Assembly: GCF_030067815.1 (NCBI RefSeq)
Contig: NZ_CP125968.1
Span: 3,402,001-3,466,000, forward strand
Direction of reading: 5' to 3'
Source of the DNA: Sporosarcina thermotolerans
Lineage (GTDB): Bacteria > Bacillota > Bacilli > Bacillales_A > Planococcaceae
Length of the DNA stretch: 64,000 bases
Position numbers and translations under genes: made by a program. Positions 19,773 through 28,884 of the stretch are shown one piece after another. Below the pieces are notes generated by a model that was not told where the DNA came from, did not search any database, and worked only from the letters and a program-made list of their open reading frames with translations. Numbering within the stretch: position 1 is the stretch's first letter; each line of letters starts with the position of its first letter.

Positions 19773-21413
19773 TCATACTATCTCTTCAATCCGCTGATTC
19801 AAATCATCCATACGCTTCTGCGTTTCCTCAAAACTCCACTTCATTACAATAGCCATATACGCAACAACTTCGTATTTCCATTTATTCACCCAGTCGATGT
19901 CGAATAGGACTGCGCCGGTTCTTCTGATGAAGTAGTCGGCGGGTGTGATGGCCATTTCTTCTTCGATTGCGTAGTGGAGGGTCAGCTTAATGGACAGCGG
20001 CAAGTTCGTTTCTTGTAATTCTTTGCCCGCATATCTTAATACTGAATCCGTGTTTGTACCGTATGTTGCAAGGATGCTTGTTGCGTCACCGAGTGAAATG
20101 CCTGTTTCTACGGCAATAGCCTGAGCTCTATCGTTTATGAAACGCCCATAGTCTTCAGGATTATTGAAATTCCCACCTGATAACTTCATTTGCTTAGTTA
20201 CAGACTCTGTGCAATTCTTGCCTTCTTGTTTTAATTGCTCGCAAATCATGTCTGTGACGGTTTCAGCCATTTTCCGGTAGCCGGTCAATTTGCCGCCAGC
20301 GATTGTGATCAAACCTGTTTCAGATGTCCAGATCTCATCTTTCCGTGAAATTTCGGATGGTCCTTTCCCTTCCTGGCGGATTAACGGCCGCACGCCTGCC
20401 CACGCAGATTCGATATCCTGCATGCTAAGTTGCAAGTCCGGAAACATGAATGCAATGCTTTTCAATATATATTGTTTGTCTTCCTCGGTGATTTCGGGAT
20501 TCACCAAATCACCGTGGTACTCGGTATCGGTCGTTCCTACATACGTTTTCCCATTCCTCGGAATGGCAAATACCATTCGTCCGTCAGGTGTGTCGAAATA
20601 GACTGCTTGACGTAATGGGAATTTCGAACCGTCGATGACGATATGAACGCCTTTTGAATGAAAAAGACTTTTCCCTTCAATCTTCCGGTCTTGACCGATT
20701 GTCTCTTCAACCCATGGACCAGTGGCGTTAATAATTTTTTTGCCCATAACAAGATATCGCTCTTCATCCAAAACATCCCGGAAATATAGTCCTGCAACCT
20801 TTCCGTGCGCGTCATATTTAAACGACTCAGCTTTCACATAGTTAAGCAAGTCGACGCCATTTGCATAAGCAGTTTTCGCCACTTCAATTGTCAATCGTGC
20901 GTCGTCTGTCCGATATTCAACGTAATAGCCTGCACCTTGGAGATCTTTCTTTTTTAATAAAGGCTCTTTCCGTAAACTTTCTTCCATTGTCAGCATTTTA
21001 CGCCGCTCGTTTCTTTTAACTCCAGCCAAAAAATCATAGACTTTTAAACCAAGCGACGTGGAATACTTCCCGAATGTCCCTTTACGATAAATCGGCAGTA
21101 ACATCCACTCCGGGTGAGTAACATGAGGCGCATTTCGATAGACGACTTCCCTTTCCTTCCCAACTTCCGCAACCATTCCCACTTCAAATTGCTTTAAATA
21201 GCGCAATCCACCGTGGACAAGTTTCGTGGAACGGCTTGATGTCCCAGCAGCAAAATCTTGCATTTCAACCAAAAGAGTCTTCAAACCCCTTGTTACACTA
21301 TCAAGGGCAATTCCTGTTCCGGTAATTCCGCCCCCGATAATTATCACGTCATAGTGCTCGTTTTCAATCCCGCTTAATAATTCTTGTCTGCCTTTAAATG
21401 AAAATGATTTCAT
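19773..21413 (-). CDS. glpD: Aerobic glycerol-3-phosphate dehydrogenase
   Basis: A 546-residue FAD enzyme that oxidises glycerol 3-phosphate to dihydroxyacetone phosphate at the membrane and feeds quinones. FAD site IIIGGGITGTGIALD, then TSSRSTKLVHGGLRYLKQ, NATGPWVEE, and DTEYHGD; C-terminal DUF/GlpD_C region ends in MDDLNQRIEEIV. Length fits the Bacillus enzyme. ATG 21413 is preceded by a leader with a terminator hairpin (21433-21478), as expected for GlpP-controlled glpD. The adjacent glpP is rearranged, which may leave this gene without its antiterminator. Confidence 0.95.
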   Translation of the reverse strand: MKSFSFKGRQELLSGIENEHYDVIIIGGGITGTGIALDSVTRGLKTLLVEMQDFAAGTSSRSTKLVHGGLRYLKQFEVGMVAEVGKEREVVYRNAPHVTHPEWMLLPIYRKGTFGKYSTSLGLKVYDFLAGVKRNERRKMLTMEESLRKEPLLKKKDLQGAGYYVEYRTDDARLTIEVAKTAYANGVDLLNYVKAESFKYDAHGKVAGLYFRDVLDEERYLVMGKKIINATGPWVEETIGQDRKIEGKSLFHSKGVHIVIDGSKFPLRQAVYFDTPDGRMVFAIPRNGKTYVGTTDTEYHGDLVNPEITEEDKQYILKSIAFMFPDLQLSMQDIESAWAGVRPLIRQEGKGPSEISRKDEIWTSETGLITIAGGKLTGYRKMAETVTDMICEQLKQEGKNCTESVTKQMKLSGGNFNNPEDYGRFINDRAQAIAVETGISLGDATSILATYGTNTDSVLRYAGKELQETNLPLSIKLTLHYAIEEEMAITPADYFIRRTGAVLFDIDWVNKWKYEVVAYMAIVMKWSFEETQKRMDDLNQRIEEIV

Positions 21414-21432
21414 TTTTTACACGCTCCTATAA

Positions 21433-21478
21433 TGAAAAGAACATTACAATAACCCCGCCGAGTGCAGGAATTGTAATG
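21433..21478 (-). terminator. glpD leader terminator (GlpP antitermination target)
   Basis: On the minus strand CATTACAAT + TCCTGC pairs with GCGGGG + ATTGTAATG around a short loop, followed by TTCTTTTC. It lies 20 bp before glpD. In Bacillus subtilis GlpP plus glycerol 3-phosphate lets transcription pass such a hairpin; the same control is inferred here. Confidence 0.75.
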
Positions 21479-21713
21479 GTCTTTTCTCATAATCTCTGAC
21501 CTTCCCGGTTTGAAGGAAGACAATATTGACATTCGAAGTAAGTGCGTGTTGTAAATCCTCCTCACTTTTTACGGAGGCAATCATTTGGGATTCCACCATG
21601 TCAACTAATTTCAAGTTTATTCATCCTTTCGATAAATACGGAATGGTTACTCTCTACTATAATAGTCCAAGAGATGAAATTTTGGAAAGAATTAATTTTA
21701 TCTGATGACCATT
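21475..21713. other. Inverted 225-bp segment bounded by AATGGTC/GACCATT
   Basis: AATGGTC at 21475-21481 and its reverse complement GACCATT at 21707-21713 bound 225 bp. Flipping that segment joins the N-terminal GlpP codons (now on the minus strand) to the remaining codons (plus strand) and gives an intact gene divergent from glpD, apart from one base missing in an A run. The segment would also carry the promoters of both genes, so the flip exchanges them. Confidence 0.65.
21482..21614 (-). pseudogene. glpP: glpP 5' part (N-terminal codons), inverted
   Basis: Reading from TTG 21614, behind AAAGGATGA, gives MKLVDMVESQMIASVKSEED then VNIVFLQTGKVRDYEK, which matches the start of glycerol-3-phosphate-responsive antiterminators. 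The frame then runs into the glpD leader. It is on the strand opposite to the rest of glpP. Confidence 0.7.
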
Positions 21714-22151
21714 GCCAACTATATTGAACAGTTGCGCAAGGCCGATAAACATGTGTTCCTTCACATGGATTTTATTGACGGAATATCCAATTCACGAAGC
21801 GCACTTAGCTATGTTGCAGAATATTGGAAGCCGACCGGCATCATTACAACAAAAACCAATGTTGTTAAAGCTGCAAAGGAATTGGGTCTAAGAACGATTC
21901 AACGTATCTTTCTGTTGGACCAAGCCGCCATTACGAAAGGGATTGAAATGGTCAAATCCTGCCAACCAGATGCTGTTGAAATTCTGCCTGGCATTATCCC
22001 GAAAGTGATTGATCAACTTTCAAGGGAACTTGACTATCCCATCATCGCAGGCGGTTTGATCACTGATCTTTCAGAAGTCTATGAAGCGCTTCAAGTTGGC
22101 GCGTTGGCCGTTTCATCCGGTGATCCGGAAATGTGGAAATTTGATTTATAA
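21705..22151 (+). pseudogene. glpP: glpP 3' part, glycerol-3-phosphate-responsive antiterminator
   Basis: The remaining 148 residues of GlpP, a TIM-barrel-like RNA-binding antiterminator: KHVFLHMDFIDGIS, GIITTKTNVVKAAKELG, IQRIFLLD, VEILPGIIPKVI and IIAGGLITDLSEV. The family is normally about 185-190 residues; the first 45 or so are missing and are found inverted next door. The ATG at 21705 has no ribosome site. The 3' end overlaps the HAD gene by a few bases, tail to tail. Confidence 0.85.
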
Positions 22152-22928
22152 GGTTGCGATGTCCTTTACACTATCAAGTACATATTCCGGTTGATGAACA
22201 CTTACCTTCAACATCTCTTCATTCGTAATGCCTGACATGACTAAGACGGAATGGATTCCTGCGTCATTCGCCATTTTAATGTCCGTTTCCAAACGGTCAC
22301 CGACCATATAGCATTGGCCAGCTTCCATGCCCAATACATTTTTCAAGACTTATTCGGCCATCAAAAGTGAAGGCTTGCCAGTAATCATCTTCACCGGTTC
22401 ACCAGTCGCCCCTTCAAGCGCGCCAATCATGGCTCCACAATCAGGGATTTCACCGTCTTTGACTGGACAAGTCCGATTGGGGTTCGTTGCAATGATTTCT
22501 GCACCATTTCGCCAAGCTTGGAAAGCATTGTTCAATTTCTCATAATTGAATTCACGATCCCAACCTAATACAACATGAGATGCGCTGGCGGGATTTTCCG
22601 CCAGCTTTATGTTTTCACTCGCCAATTCGTCGAATAACGGCCCCTCACCAATGACGTAAACAGTATCATCAGTTTTCATAACAGTTTTCAAGTAATGCGC
22701 TGTAATATAATTGGAATTAATGACCTCGTCAAGTTCCACTTCAATCCCTAACGCATTCAACTTCACGACATAATCTTTACGGCTTGCAATCGATTTATTC
22801 GTAAGGAACACGACTTTATCCCCGCGATCCTTAAGGGCTTTGATACCATCCGCCGCACCATCTATTATATGGTCGTCAAGATAAATCGTTCCATCCAAAT
22901 CAAAGATAAAACCTTTCAAAACGCTCAC
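22146..22928 (-). pseudogene. NagD-type HAD-superfamily phosphatase with in-frame stop
   Basis: About 260 residues, HAD subfamily IIA. Motif I FDLDGTIYLDD with the nucleophile Asp, motif II FLTNKS, motif III GKPS, motif IV VGDRLETDI. An in-frame TAA at 22347-22349 separates KPSLLMAE from VLKNVLGMEAGQ without changing frame; the remainder is intact. It may dephosphorylate small sugar or glycerol phosphates in the cytosol. It follows the ABC permease remnant by about 50 bp and so was probably part of that transporter operon. Confidence 0.85.
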
Positions 22929-22976
22929 TCCAAATCAGTTATGTTAGATGCCCGGTTGCAGTATGCTGTCAAAGGA

Positions 22977-23356
22977 TTAAAGCTGTTGTTTCTTACCCAT
23001 TAAGCTAGCAATCCCTTGCAATATCAACACCAGCGCAACGAGGATAACTGACATCGCTGCTGCTGAATAATATTCTGCCCGCAGGATGTTTTGGAAAATC
23101 GCCAAACTCATTGGAGCCCATTCAGGTGGTGCAAGCAAGATGGACACACTCGCCTCTTTAATAACCGTGATGAAAACAAGTACGGATCCGGCAGCAATCC
23201 CCGGAAGCATCAACGGGCCTACGATTGTAATCGCCGCTGTCAATGGGGTAGCCCCTAAGTTCACCGCTGCTTCTTCGATATCCGCTTTTATAGCCCGCAT
23301 CGATCCCATAGTCGAACGGACCATATAAGGAAGTCGGCGAATTGTATAAGCGATGA
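22977..23356 (-). pseudogene. ABC transporter permease, C-terminal fragment
   Basis: The last 125 residues of a binding-protein-dependent permease of the iron(III)/phosphonate/putrescine type. The EAA loop is present (IEEAAVNLGATPLTAAITIVGPLMLPGI) with its preceding RRLPYMVRS and three later helices. Coding begins abruptly at the right end of the TnpB element. The matching N-terminus is on the other side of the element at 24681-24806, and some 400 residues between them are gone, so insertion was accompanied or followed by a deletion. Confidence 0.8.
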
Positions 23357-23500
23357 GTGAACTACCCACCACTTAACGCTTTGCGTTTGAAGTGGGGGCT
23401 TCTCGACTTATCGCCGCTTCTAGTAGCCGGCGAAAACAGACCGAGCTATCTCTCTTGTTCCAAGAGTTCCGTTTCATCAGGACAAGTCCAGCATCAACTG
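23357..23500 (-). ncRNA. Predicted omega RNA (TnpB guide RNA) at the element right end
   Basis: In this group the guide RNA spans the 3' end of tnpB and the right end. Here the last element hairpin (CCCCCACTT/AAGTGGTGGG) ends at the boundary, and the guide would be read from adjacent host DNA starting TCATCGCTTATACAATTC. The 5' limit is a guess from related elements; only the 3' hairpin and boundary are visible. Confidence 0.5.
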
Positions 23501-24589
23501 TCCCTCATTCTTGATGTTGATAGCGGCATTCCAATCTCGGTCGATAACGAATCCGCAATCGCAATCAAAAGTCCGTTCGGAGAGGCGTAAGGCAGCATTG
23601 ACATGCCCACAGGCCGAACACGTTTTCGACGAGGGGAACCATTTGTCAATTTTGATAAGTCGCTTACCTTGTTCATCCAATTTATACCGCAAGAATGTCG
23701 TGAACATCCCCCATCCGTTGTCGGCAACGCTTTTGCCGAAACGGAAGGCCTTCGACATCCCCTTCATATTAAGATCTTCGATGACGACACAATCGTATTT
23801 ATTTACCAATTTTCTTGACTCTTGATGAAGGTAGTTCTTTCGTTGGTTTGCCACTCTTTCGTGGAGTTTGGCGACTTTGGTCCGTTGTTTTTCCCAGCGG
23901 GAGGAGCCATTCATCATTTTGGACAATTTTCTTTGTTCCTTTGCCAGTTTTTCTTCTGTCTGTCGATAGAATCGTGGATAATTGGCTTTCTTACCCTTTT
24001 CGCTCTCAACAAAAAGTCCATTCATGGCAAAATCCAATCCGACTACATGATTGATTTCTTTTTTGACGGGATTGTGTTCGTATTCTGTGAGAATGGAAAT
24101 ATGGTACTTTCCAGTGGCTGAACGGGAAATGGTGCATGACTTGATGACATGATGGGATGGGATTTCGCGATGTTGTTTCATTTTAAGGGGTTTGAGTTTC
24201 GGTAGTTTGATGTGGGCATCCAGAATCTTGATGTTTCCGTTGACCATATTTGTCGTGTAGGATTGTTTCGACTTACGATTCTTGAACTTTGGATACTTTG
24301 TCTTGCCAGAGAAGAAATTGGAAAACGCCGTTTGCAGATTCAACTGGGCGTTAGCAAGTGCAAGGCTATCAACCTCCTTGAGCCACTCAAATTCTTTCTT
24401 GTATTTAGCGGGCGTCGGTAGCTTCTGTTTCTTCAGTAATACCATGTCGTGTTTTAGTTTTTCATAGGTTTCCTTGCGTTCCGCAAGCATTTTATTGTAG
24501 ACAAAGCGAACACATCCGAATGTCTTGACCAAAAAGTCTTCCTGGTCCTTTGTCGGGTAGATTCGAAATTTGTATGCTTTATTTGCCAC
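23477..24589 (-). CDS. tnpB: RNA-guided endonuclease TnpB
   Basis: A 370-residue TnpB. Start GTG 24589 behind GAGGTGATT. RuvC residues are all present: VVGLDFAMNG (Asp), VVIEDLNM (Glu) and DRDWNAAINI (Asp), with the zinc ribbon CSACG...CDCG. The N-terminal helix-turn-helix part reads AYKFRIYPTKDQEDFLVKTF. It appears complete, so it may still cut DNA matching its guide next to a short motif, keeping the element at its site. A TATAAT lies about 50 bp upstream within the left end. Confidence 0.93.
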   Translation of the reverse strand: MANKAYKFRIYPTKDQEDFLVKTFGCVRFVYNKMLAERKETYEKLKHDMVLLKKQKLPTPAKYKKEFEWLKEVDSLALANAQLNLQTAFSNFFSGKTKYPKFKNRKSKQSYTTNMVNGNIKILDAHIKLPKLKPLKMKQHREIPSHHVIKSCTISRSATGKYHISILTEYEHNPVKKEINHVVGLDFAMNGLFVESEKGKKANYPRFYRQTEEKLAKEQRKLSKMMNGSSRWEKQRTKVAKLHERVANQRKNYLHQESRKLVNKYDCVVIEDLNMKGMSKAFRFGKSVADNGWGMFTTFLRYKLDEQGKRLIKIDKWFPSSKTCSACGHVNAALRLSERTFDCDCGFVIDRDWNAAINIKNEGQLMLDLS

Positions 24590-24680
24590 TCAATCACCTC
24601 ATTTCAGAAAATCAGGAATACCTGTTCCTATTATATCAAAAAAGAGGTGTTGGCTATCGCCAACCGAAATTCATCTCCGT

Positions 24681-24806
24681 CGGTTCTCCAGTAAAGCCGA
24701 CAACAAAAACTGATAGGAGCGGTAGTAACATGAATAGACCAAAGAATGCAAAGATGAGAACTTTAACTACCGTTAATCCATTAATGCTGTTTTTTAAACG
24801 ATTCAT
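24681..24806 (-). pseudogene. ABC transporter permease, N-terminal fragment
   Basis: ATG 24806 behind GAGGGTG opens MNRLKNSINGLTVVK, then a first membrane helix (FAFFGLFMLLPLLSVFVV) ending in GFTGEPT, after which the TnpB element begins. It is the 5' end of the permease whose 3' end lies at 22977-23356. The substrate-binding and ATPase genes expected upstream are absent; a repeat end lies 37 bp upstream instead. Confidence 0.7.
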
Positions 24807-24842
24807 ATTAACAGCACCCTCTCGTGTTCAACGGTCAACTTG

Positions 24843-24862
24843 TTTGTGAAGGTACCTGATAC
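24843..24862. repeat. Single end of the GGTACC-family repeat
   Basis: TTTGTGAAGGTACCTGATAC; only the left terminal repeat remains, lying upstream of the broken permease. Confidence 0.6.
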
Positions 24863-24870
24863 ATTTCCCG

Positions 24871-24915
24871 AAAAACATGAAAAGCCAATGACACCCAAGC
24901 GTCATTGGCTTTCAG
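24871..24915 (-). terminator. Rho-independent terminator of the 5'-nucleotidase gene
   Basis: On the minus strand AAAGCCAATGAC pairs perfectly with GTCATTGGCTTT around GCTTGGGT, then a T-rich tail. Confidence 0.9.
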
Positions 24916-24930
24916 AATTTTTATCTAAGA

Positions 24931-27303
24931 TCACTTCAACAAATACTTCCCAAACCCATCCGCTCCATCGCCAATATACTTAATATTGCTATTGGCAGAC
25001 AAAACGTTGACCGCTTTTTTCGATGTTTCAAAGACAACAGTCGCGTTCGCTGGAAGTGTGGAGAACTTCCAGTTGCCGTCCGCTGATGGATCAATCACTT
25101 TCTCGGCAAGTATGAAATCGATGATCGCTTGGCGGTTTTCGTCCGGGTACACTTCAATATAGGAAGCGTTACGGACACCCGGGAATGTTCCATTTGCCCG
25201 ATAGTTGTTTGTCGCGACGATGAATTCCTGTTTTAGGTCAATCGGCTTTCCATTGTACGTCAGGTTTTTGATGCGCGATGCATTGCCGTTGACCAAGTTG
25301 CCGTCGGGATCGTATTTCGCCGGTTGCGTGACGTCGATTTCGTACGTGACGCCATCAATCGCGTCATAATTGTAGGAACGGAAATCTGTATTGATCAATT
25401 GCTGTTCACCGGATTTCCCTGCAACGATCTGGTTGAATTGTCCCGCAGACATTTCAAGCCATTCTTTCACATCGGCGCCCGTCACTTTCACAATCGCCAC
25501 TGTGTTGTCATATAAGTACAGGTCCGCTACGTTTTTGATTGCCAATTGCCCTTTTGGAACAAAGGTATAGTACTCCGGATCGCTGCGCGTCCCTGCTTTG
25601 AACGGCGCACCAGCTGATAGGACTGGAAGTTTTTCATTTACAGTGCCCTTCAATTTATCCTTCACATAGATGGTCTGCGCGTTCGTGACGATTTGAATCG
25701 AAGGATCATCTTGGACTTGCGAGAAGTAGCTATGAATGTCGGCAGTCGTTTCTCCGACCGGCTGACGGACGTACTTGATCGTGCCTTCATGCGCTTCCTT
25801 CACCGCTTTCACGACAGATTGGTCGACGTCGGAATTGCTTGTCTTCACAATTTCGCGAACTTCCGCATTCGACTTCACAATCTTCCACTGTTTGCCCTTC
25901 AACTCAAGTCGCAGGTCAATGACTCCCAAATGGCTGCCATATTTGCCAGGCATCACTATCGGAACTCCATTCACTGTACCTTTTTCCAAGTCAACTCCCG
26001 TAAGTGACGCATCCAATTTACCCGGGAATACAGCGTGCGCATGGCCCGTGATGATTGCATCTACGCCCTTCACTTTGGACAATAAATAAGTAACATCCTC
26101 TTCCCCGACCTCATGTTTCGCATCGCCAAAACCGGAGTGGGACAGTACGACGATCACGTCCGCCCCCGCTTTTTCCATTTGTGGAACGACCGCTTTGACA
26201 GCATTCACGGAATCGTCAACCGTCACTTTCCCTTCCAAGTGGGACTTGTCCCATTTCAGGATCTGTGGCGGAACAATCCCCGTCACGCCGACCTTAATCG
26301 TCGACTTCTTCCCTTTCGAGTCAACCACTTCTTTATTGATTATCACAAATGGTTCATACTTCAATTTACCGCTTTTTGCATCGCGGATATTCGCGTTCAC
26401 ATATGGGAAGTCCGCATCGTCAATGACTTCGTCCAAATACGGTAGACCATAGTTAAACTCATGGTTCCCAAGTGTCGCAGCATTGTAGCCCAATAGGTTC
26501 ATCGCCCCAATGGATGGATGCGTTTCACCCTTCTTCAATTTATCAACTGCTTGCTTATAGGACCCAAGTGGCGTGCCTTGGATGGAATCGCCATTGTCGA
26601 ACAGCAGCGTATTCGGATTCTCTTTCCGGGCTTGTTTAATCAACGTCGCCGTTTTTGCAAGTCCCAAGCTATTCGTTTCCGTGTCCTTATAATAGTCATA
26701 GTTCATCAGATTCGTATGGATATCAGAAGTCCCCAAAATACGCAGCGAAACAAAGGACTGCGACGCAAGATACTCTGAGAGGAAACGCTCCAACACCTTT
26801 TGCATTTCATGTTTGCTAATAATATTTTGAGGTTGGATCGTCTTGTTTGGATGCCCTTTCAAAAGACCTAAACCGACTGCCTTTGACAGCATCTCACGGC
26901 TTGACTTGCCAATCTTATGGCCGTCTTTGAATTGATTCAGCACCTTATCGGAAAACGTTTTGTCCGTGTCAATTCCACGTGTTACGATGACAATCGCATG
27001 CTCACGTGAAATCTTTTCATTCGGAGCAAACTTCGTCGGCGTCTTCCCGGCAATCAGTTTCAGCTCAATCGCCTTTTCAATATACGGCTTCAATGACTCC
27101 GGCACATCCTTGAACTTGACCGACTTCCCAGACCCTAATTCAACGTCCATCTGTTCAATCAATGATTTCACAAACTCGCCACGCGTAACACCCGTATCCG
27201 CCTTCGCTTTCCCGTTAGCCGAAACTTGTCCTTCACCGGTTAACCCGCCTGCTACCAAAGATAGCGCAAGAACCGACGCCGAAACATTTTTCCACATCCG
27301 CAT
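24931..27303 (-). CDS. SLH-anchored 5'-nucleotidase / 2',3'-cyclic phosphodiesterase family protein
   Basis: A 790-residue secreted enzyme. Residues 1-29 are a signal peptide; about 38-185 are SLH-like modules (GVTRGEFVKSL, FAPNEKISREHA); 190-480 are the metallophosphoesterase with TSDIHTNL, DNGDSIQGTPLG, LGNHEFNYG, LSHSGFGD and GHAHAVFPG; 520-760 are the 5'-nucleotidase C-terminal domain. It should hydrolyse extracellular nucleotides at the wall. ATG 27303 follows GGAGG. Monocistronic, with its own terminator. Confidence 0.92.
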   Translation of the reverse strand: MRMWKNVSASVLALSLVAGGLTGEGQVSANGKAKADTGVTRGEFVKSLIEQMDVELGSGKSVKFKDVPESLKPYIEKAIELKLIAGKTPTKFAPNEKISREHAIVIVTRGIDTDKTFSDKVLNQFKDGHKIGKSSREMLSKAVGLGLLKGHPNKTIQPQNIISKHEMQKVLERFLSEYLASQSFVSLRILGTSDIHTNLMNYDYYKDTETNSLGLAKTATLIKQARKENPNTLLFDNGDSIQGTPLGSYKQAVDKLKKGETHPSIGAMNLLGYNAATLGNHEFNYGLPYLDEVIDDADFPYVNANIRDAKSGKLKYEPFVIINKEVVDSKGKKSTIKVGVTGIVPPQILKWDKSHLEGKVTVDDSVNAVKAVVPQMEKAGADVIVVLSHSGFGDAKHEVGEEDVTYLLSKVKGVDAIITGHAHAVFPGKLDASLTGVDLEKGTVNGVPIVMPGKYGSHLGVIDLRLELKGKQWKIVKSNAEVREIVKTSNSDVDQSVVKAVKEAHEGTIKYVRQPVGETTADIHSYFSQVQDDPSIQIVTNAQTIYVKDKLKGTVNEKLPVLSAGAPFKAGTRSDPEYYTFVPKGQLAIKNVADLYLYDNTVAIVKVTGADVKEWLEMSAGQFNQIVAGKSGEQQLINTDFRSYNYDAIDGVTYEIDVTQPAKYDPDGNLVNGNASRIKNLTYNGKPIDLKQEFIVATNNYRANGTFPGVRNASYIEVYPDENRQAIIDFILAEKVIDPSADGNWKFSTLPANATVVFETSKKAVNVLSANSNIKYIGDGADGFGKYLLK

Positions 27304-27812
27304 ATACGAACCTCCAATATATGGTTTTTCAAATCATCTCTATTATAACAACCGCACTATGATTAATTAATAAGCCTATGTAAGCGTTCTCTATATTTTC
27401 TGTAAACCATTAGTATCATATGTTCATAGGGAATTGTAACGGTATGATTTGTAAAGATTTTGTGAAGGTGCCTGTGCAAGACACTTTTATGGTAATTCAA
27501 ATAAATGAATATAAATACATAACATCGAAACAAAATACCGACACTTATGCATTTACTATTATTAATTCATACATATCCAATGAATATTCTCGATTGTTTG
27601 TCACACAGGTACCTTCACAATTCTTTCCTAAAATCCACCCTCCACCCTTAATCAGAGATACCTAAACAATTTAAGTATATCTATTCACTTATTTGTGTAA
27701 AATAAAGTAAGATAGTAGATAAAAAGTTCTTGTTTGAAATCTATGGCAAACAAGAGGATACTAAACTTAAGGAATTTAATAGAAAATAGGTTATGAGGGG
27801 TATGGGTTTAAA
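27304..27812. other. Intergenic stretch between nucleotidase and AI-2E gene
   Basis: About 500 bases with no gene. It holds one full repeat element (27459-27622) and presumably the divergent promoters of the flanking genes; I could not fix a clear -35/-10 pair. Confidence 0.5.
27459..27622. repeat. GGTACC-family repeat, full type I (about 164 bp)
   Basis: Ends TTGTGAAGGTGCCTGTGCAA and CACACAGGTACCTTCACAA are inverted copies (one mismatch in the core). The interior contains GGTAATTCAAATAAATG and ATTCTCGATTGTTTG. It shares its right half with the 29870-30031 copy. Confidence 0.85.
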
Positions 27813-28841
27813 ATGGAAACGATAATTCGGCTATTACAAAGAAAAGAAGTGAAACGGGTCATAATTTTCGCATTAATGATCGTGGTTCTATTTAGCGTGA
27901 AAAGTATGATGAACTTAATCTTACTCACCTTTATTTTTTCATTCTTGATGAATCGACTCGTTGAATTTACGGCGAAGCGTGTTCGTTTGAATCATAAACT
28001 TATTGTCATTATGCTGTACACATTGATTGTCGGCATTTTGACGGTTGCTCTTGTCAAATATTTGCCGCTTATCTCCTATGAAATCACTCAGCTCATTAGG
28101 CAAATAACAAATTTCTTCACCCACCCGCAAGATAATCCGCTTTTAGGCGTTATTGATTCATTTATTTCCGCTGAACAGATAAAGGCCTATATCGATAATG
28201 GCGTATCGTTCCTACTTAAATCATTTTCAGATATAAGTAAAGTGAGTATACATGTACTGCTTGCATTGATTTTAAGTTTGTTTTTCCTTATTGAAAAACC
28301 GCGACTTGTCGAGTTTACAAATAAATTTAAAAACAGTAAGATTGCCCCGTTCTATCATGAAATTGAATTTTTCGGAAAGAAATTTTCACGTACATTCGGT
28401 AAAGTAATTGAAGCGCAATTCATCATTGCACTTGTCAATACGTTTTTGTCCGTCATTGTTTTAATGATTTTAGGCTATCCTCAGATTGTCGGGTTGGCCA
28501 TCATGATTTTCTTCATGGGACTGATACCTGTCGCAGGAGTCGCCATTTCACTGATTCCCCTTACGATTATAGGCTTCACAATCGGCGGATTCCTGACGGT
28601 CTTCTACTTACTAATTGCTATTATGATCATCCATGCGATTGAAGCATACATTTTAAATCCTAAACTGATGTCTTCAAAAACGGATCTGCCTATCTTTTAC
28701 ACATTCGTCGTTCTTATTTTTTCGCAAAACTTCTTTGGCGTATGGGGCCTGATCATCGGGATTCCAATTTTCATATTCCTGCTCGACATTTTGGATGTGA
28801 CCGATAAAGAGCCCGTTCCAACTAATAGTGACGAGATTTAA
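27813..28841 (+). CDS. AI-2E family transporter (YtvI-like permease)
   Basis: A 342-residue membrane protein with an N-terminal pair of helices, a long central helical region (about 80-140) and five or so further helices including VGLAIMIFFMGLIPVAGVAISLIP and the ending IGIPIFIFLLDIL. This is the AI-2E/PerM family layout. Family members are linked to efflux of small molecules or sporulation; TqsA exports AI-2, but most Bacillus members have unknown substrates. Followed by a bidirectional terminator. Confidence 0.85.
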   Translation: METIIRLLQRKEVKRVIIFALMIVVLFSVKSMMNLILLTFIFSFLMNRLVEFTAKRVRLNHKLIVIMLYTLIVGILTVALVKYLPLISYEITQLIRQITNFFTHPQDNPLLGVIDSFISAEQIKAYIDNGVSFLLKSFSDISKVSIHVLLALILSLFFLIEKPRLVEFTNKFKNSKIAPFYHEIEFFGKKFSRTFGKVIEAQFIIALVNTFLSVIVLMILGYPQIVGLAIMIFFMGLIPVAGVAISLIPLTIIGFTIGGFLTVFYLLIAIMIIHAIEAYILNPKLMSSKTDLPIFYTFVVLIFSQNFFGVWGLIIGIPIFIFLLDILDVTDKEPVPTNSDEI

Positions 28842-28853
28842 CGATAATTAATA

Positions 28854-28884
28854 AACACCAGCCACGTGTGGCTGGTGTTTTATA
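28854..28884. terminator. Bidirectional terminator
   Basis: ACACCAGCCAC and GTGGCTGGTGT form a perfect stem between convergent genes, with A residues on one side and T residues on the other. Confidence 0.85.

Larger units (their letters stand above)
23357..24680 (-). mobile_element. IS200/IS605-type element, IS1341 group (TnpB only)
   Basis: The element carries tnpB and no tnpA. At its right end (minus-strand orientation) CCCCCACTT...AAGTGGTGGG forms the usual subterminal hairpin and the element ends ...GGGTAGTTCAC at 23357. Near the left end GTTGGCGATAGCCAAC (24649-24664) is the opposite hairpin. The precise left boundary lies between about 24665 and 24680. It interrupts an ABC permease gene. 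Confidence 0.8.

Noticed and set aside
23511..24481. Several open frames on the plus strand over tnpB
   Set aside because: Antisense to a conserved, intact gene and without start signals.
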